Below the pieces are notes generated by a model, which was not told the DNA's origin, did not search any database, and worked only from the letters and a program-made list of their open reading frames with translations. From Bacillota bacterium (GTDB lineage Bacteria; Bacillota_A; Clostridia; Lachnospirales; Bianqueaceae), in assembly GCA_017420625.1 (NCBI GenBank), contig JAFOIR010000016.1, forward strand, positions 1 to 7,130: a stretch of 7,130 nucleotides of DNA, given 5' to 3'. Position numbers and translations under genes: made by a program. Below, in pieces: positions 6,459 to 7,130 of this stretch. The number at the start of each line of letters is the position of its first letter. Within the stretch, counting starts at the first letter, position 1.

Positions 6459-6731
6459 TCATGCATTCACTGAGCCGTATTCAATTAATCCGACGTCGGC
6501 AGGATCGATCGTGACCGTACCATCTTCCAGTACGAAGGCCGGGATTCCAACATCCCCGATCCTTTTCATCCGGTCACAAACCGGATTTTTGTCGCGAAGC
6601 CTTGTAAAAGCACTCATGTTTCGAATATTGGCACCGATATTGATATATTCGAACTCATCTTCGCGTCCCTTGATCTGCTCATAGATATAATCGCAATAGG
6701 GACATGTGGGCATTCCGTAAACCTTGATCAT
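6459..6731 (-). CDS. Glutaredoxin-like thiol oxidoreductase
   Basis: This is a 90-residue protein of thioredoxin-fold glutaredoxin type. The active site CPYC is at residues 10-13 (MPTCPYCDYI), the classic glutaredoxin dithiol sequence. The cis-proline segment VGIPAF is at 61-66, with P64. A third cysteine (C52) lies in the middle of the domain. The length is normal for a free-standing glutaredoxin. It probably acts in the cytoplasm in thiol-disulfide exchange or in reducing a partner protein. Its electron donor is not indicated; Bacillota with such proteins do not always make glutathione. The ATG at 6731 is preceded by AAAGGA at a suitable distance. It follows the flavodoxin-fold oxidoreductase by 29 bases, so both are likely co-transcribed, which supports a shared redox role. 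Confidence 0.9.
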   Translation of the reverse strand: MIKVYGMPTCPYCDYIYEQIKGREDEFEYINIGANIRNMSAFTRLRDKNPVCDRMKRIGDVGIPAFVLEDGTVTIDPADVGLIEYGSVNA

Positions 6732-6760
6732 TTTCTGCTTGTCCTTTCTGTATTATCGTA

Positions 6761-7130
6761 TTAAAACAGGTTTGACCCTATCTCGTATGCTTTCTGAAGG
6801 TTCTTGTCCCAGTTTTTCTTCCGCTGCTCATTCTCTCTTGATGTACTGTCAAAAACAATGAATTCCAACTCTTTGGCACGACCAAAGAGCCGGTCTCCCA
6901 GCATGACTTTTTTCATACTGTCCAGAAGGCCGAACTGCTCAAGTCTTTCCATGGGGTTCCCCGCCGAACAGAGAATTACTGCTTTATCCAGCATTTTCAT
7001 GGTCTTTTCGCCGTATGCAAAGCCATAAGTCCATACCCTGTCAAACCAGCCTACGAGTTTTGCCGGAGCTTCCGTCCAGAATACCGGATAAATAAACACG
7101 ATTGCATCGGAAGCATTGATCTTCTCCTGC
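6761..7130 (-). CDS. NAD(P)H-dependent oxidoreductase, flavodoxin-2 fold (partial, N-terminus beyond window)
   Basis: The frame is open to the right edge and shows 122 C-terminal residues before the TAA at 6761. It contains SDAIVFIYPVFWTEAPAKLV followed by GWFDRVWTYGFAYG. This is the hallmark of flavodoxin-like NAD(P)H dehydrogenase (quinone)/FMN reductase-type proteins: the PVFW and PA-K segments contact the flavin, and DRV with the GFAYG loop follows. The later AVILCSAGNP is the next core strand and flavin-binding loop. The N-terminal phosphate-binding loop lies outside the window, so the start is not visible; a GTG at 7099 falls within a conserved strand and is not the true start. The enzyme would reduce quinones or similar electrophiles with NAD(P)H via FMN or FAD. 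It leads the visible minus-strand series and is adjacent to the glutaredoxin-like gene. Confidence 0.88.
   Translation of the reverse strand, partial: QEKINASDAIVFIYPVFWTEAPAKLVGWFDRVWTYGFAYGEKTMKMLDKAVILCSAGNPMERLEQFGLLDSMKKVMLGDRLFGRAKELEFIVFDSTSRENEQRKKNWDKNLQKAYEIGSNLF

Noticed and set aside
1073..7130. A toxin-antitoxin pair built on the GNAT genes
   Set aside because: No adjacent small DNA-binding antitoxin (RHH or HTH type) is visible, and the GNAT sequences resemble ordinary single-domain acetyltransferases rather than the tRNA-acetylating toxin group.

Overview
The window most likely comes from a low-to-moderate GC member of the Bacillota (Clostridia or Erysipelotrichia type). This is inferred from strong Shine-Dalgarno sites (AGGAGG, AAAGGAG), dense co-directional genes and protein families common in gut Firmicutes. 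The genus cannot be named from the sequence alone. No tRNA, rRNA, CRISPR array, transposase or integrase was seen.

Left part, plus strand (1-895): the broken 3' end of a GIY-YIG nuclease-family gene, with an internal deletion and frame change near base 60. It is followed by a well-placed small gene (365-895) for an unrecognised membrane protein with an N-terminal Cys-pair zinc-ribbon-like segment and two predicted membrane helices. A hairpin with A/T tracts on both sides (976-1022) lies between this gene and the convergent minus-strand genes and can terminate transcription from both directions.

Right part, minus strand (7130 down to 1073): one tightly packed gene series, with gaps of at most about 50 bases or overlaps. 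In transcription order it holds: a flavodoxin-fold NAD(P)H oxidoreductase (cut by the window edge), a glutaredoxin-like protein, a GNAT acetyltransferase, an N-terminally deleted GNAT remnant, a large 852-residue membrane-anchored protein, a TIR/HAD chimeric ORF, an Old Yellow Enzyme-type flavin oxidoreductase and a RimJ/RimL-type GNAT. The first two genes and the flavin oxidoreductase suggest redox chemistry. The GNATs have no visible specific substrate.

The most interesting part is 2621-5571. The 852-residue protein combines one N-terminal membrane helix, an array of HEAT-like repeats with an almost exact 29-residue period, a short coiled-coil-like stretch and a C-terminal HEYQH zinc-protease motif followed by NEA, which resembles the third-ligand region of anthrax lethal factor. 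Immediately downstream, an intact ribosome site and start codon lead into the first ~18 residues of a TIR-domain protein (AAFISYRH), which then run directly into the C-terminal third of a HAD phosphatase. This looks like a deletion that removed nearly all of a TIR gene and the front of a HAD gene. A plausible but unproven reading is that the HEAT/metallopeptidase protein belongs to a two-gene module with a TIR protein, and that the partner has been lost here.

Three separate gene fusions or truncations (near 60, near 2910 and near 5898) within 7 kb show either repeated deletion in this lineage or assembly collapse. Reads across each junction would tell which.
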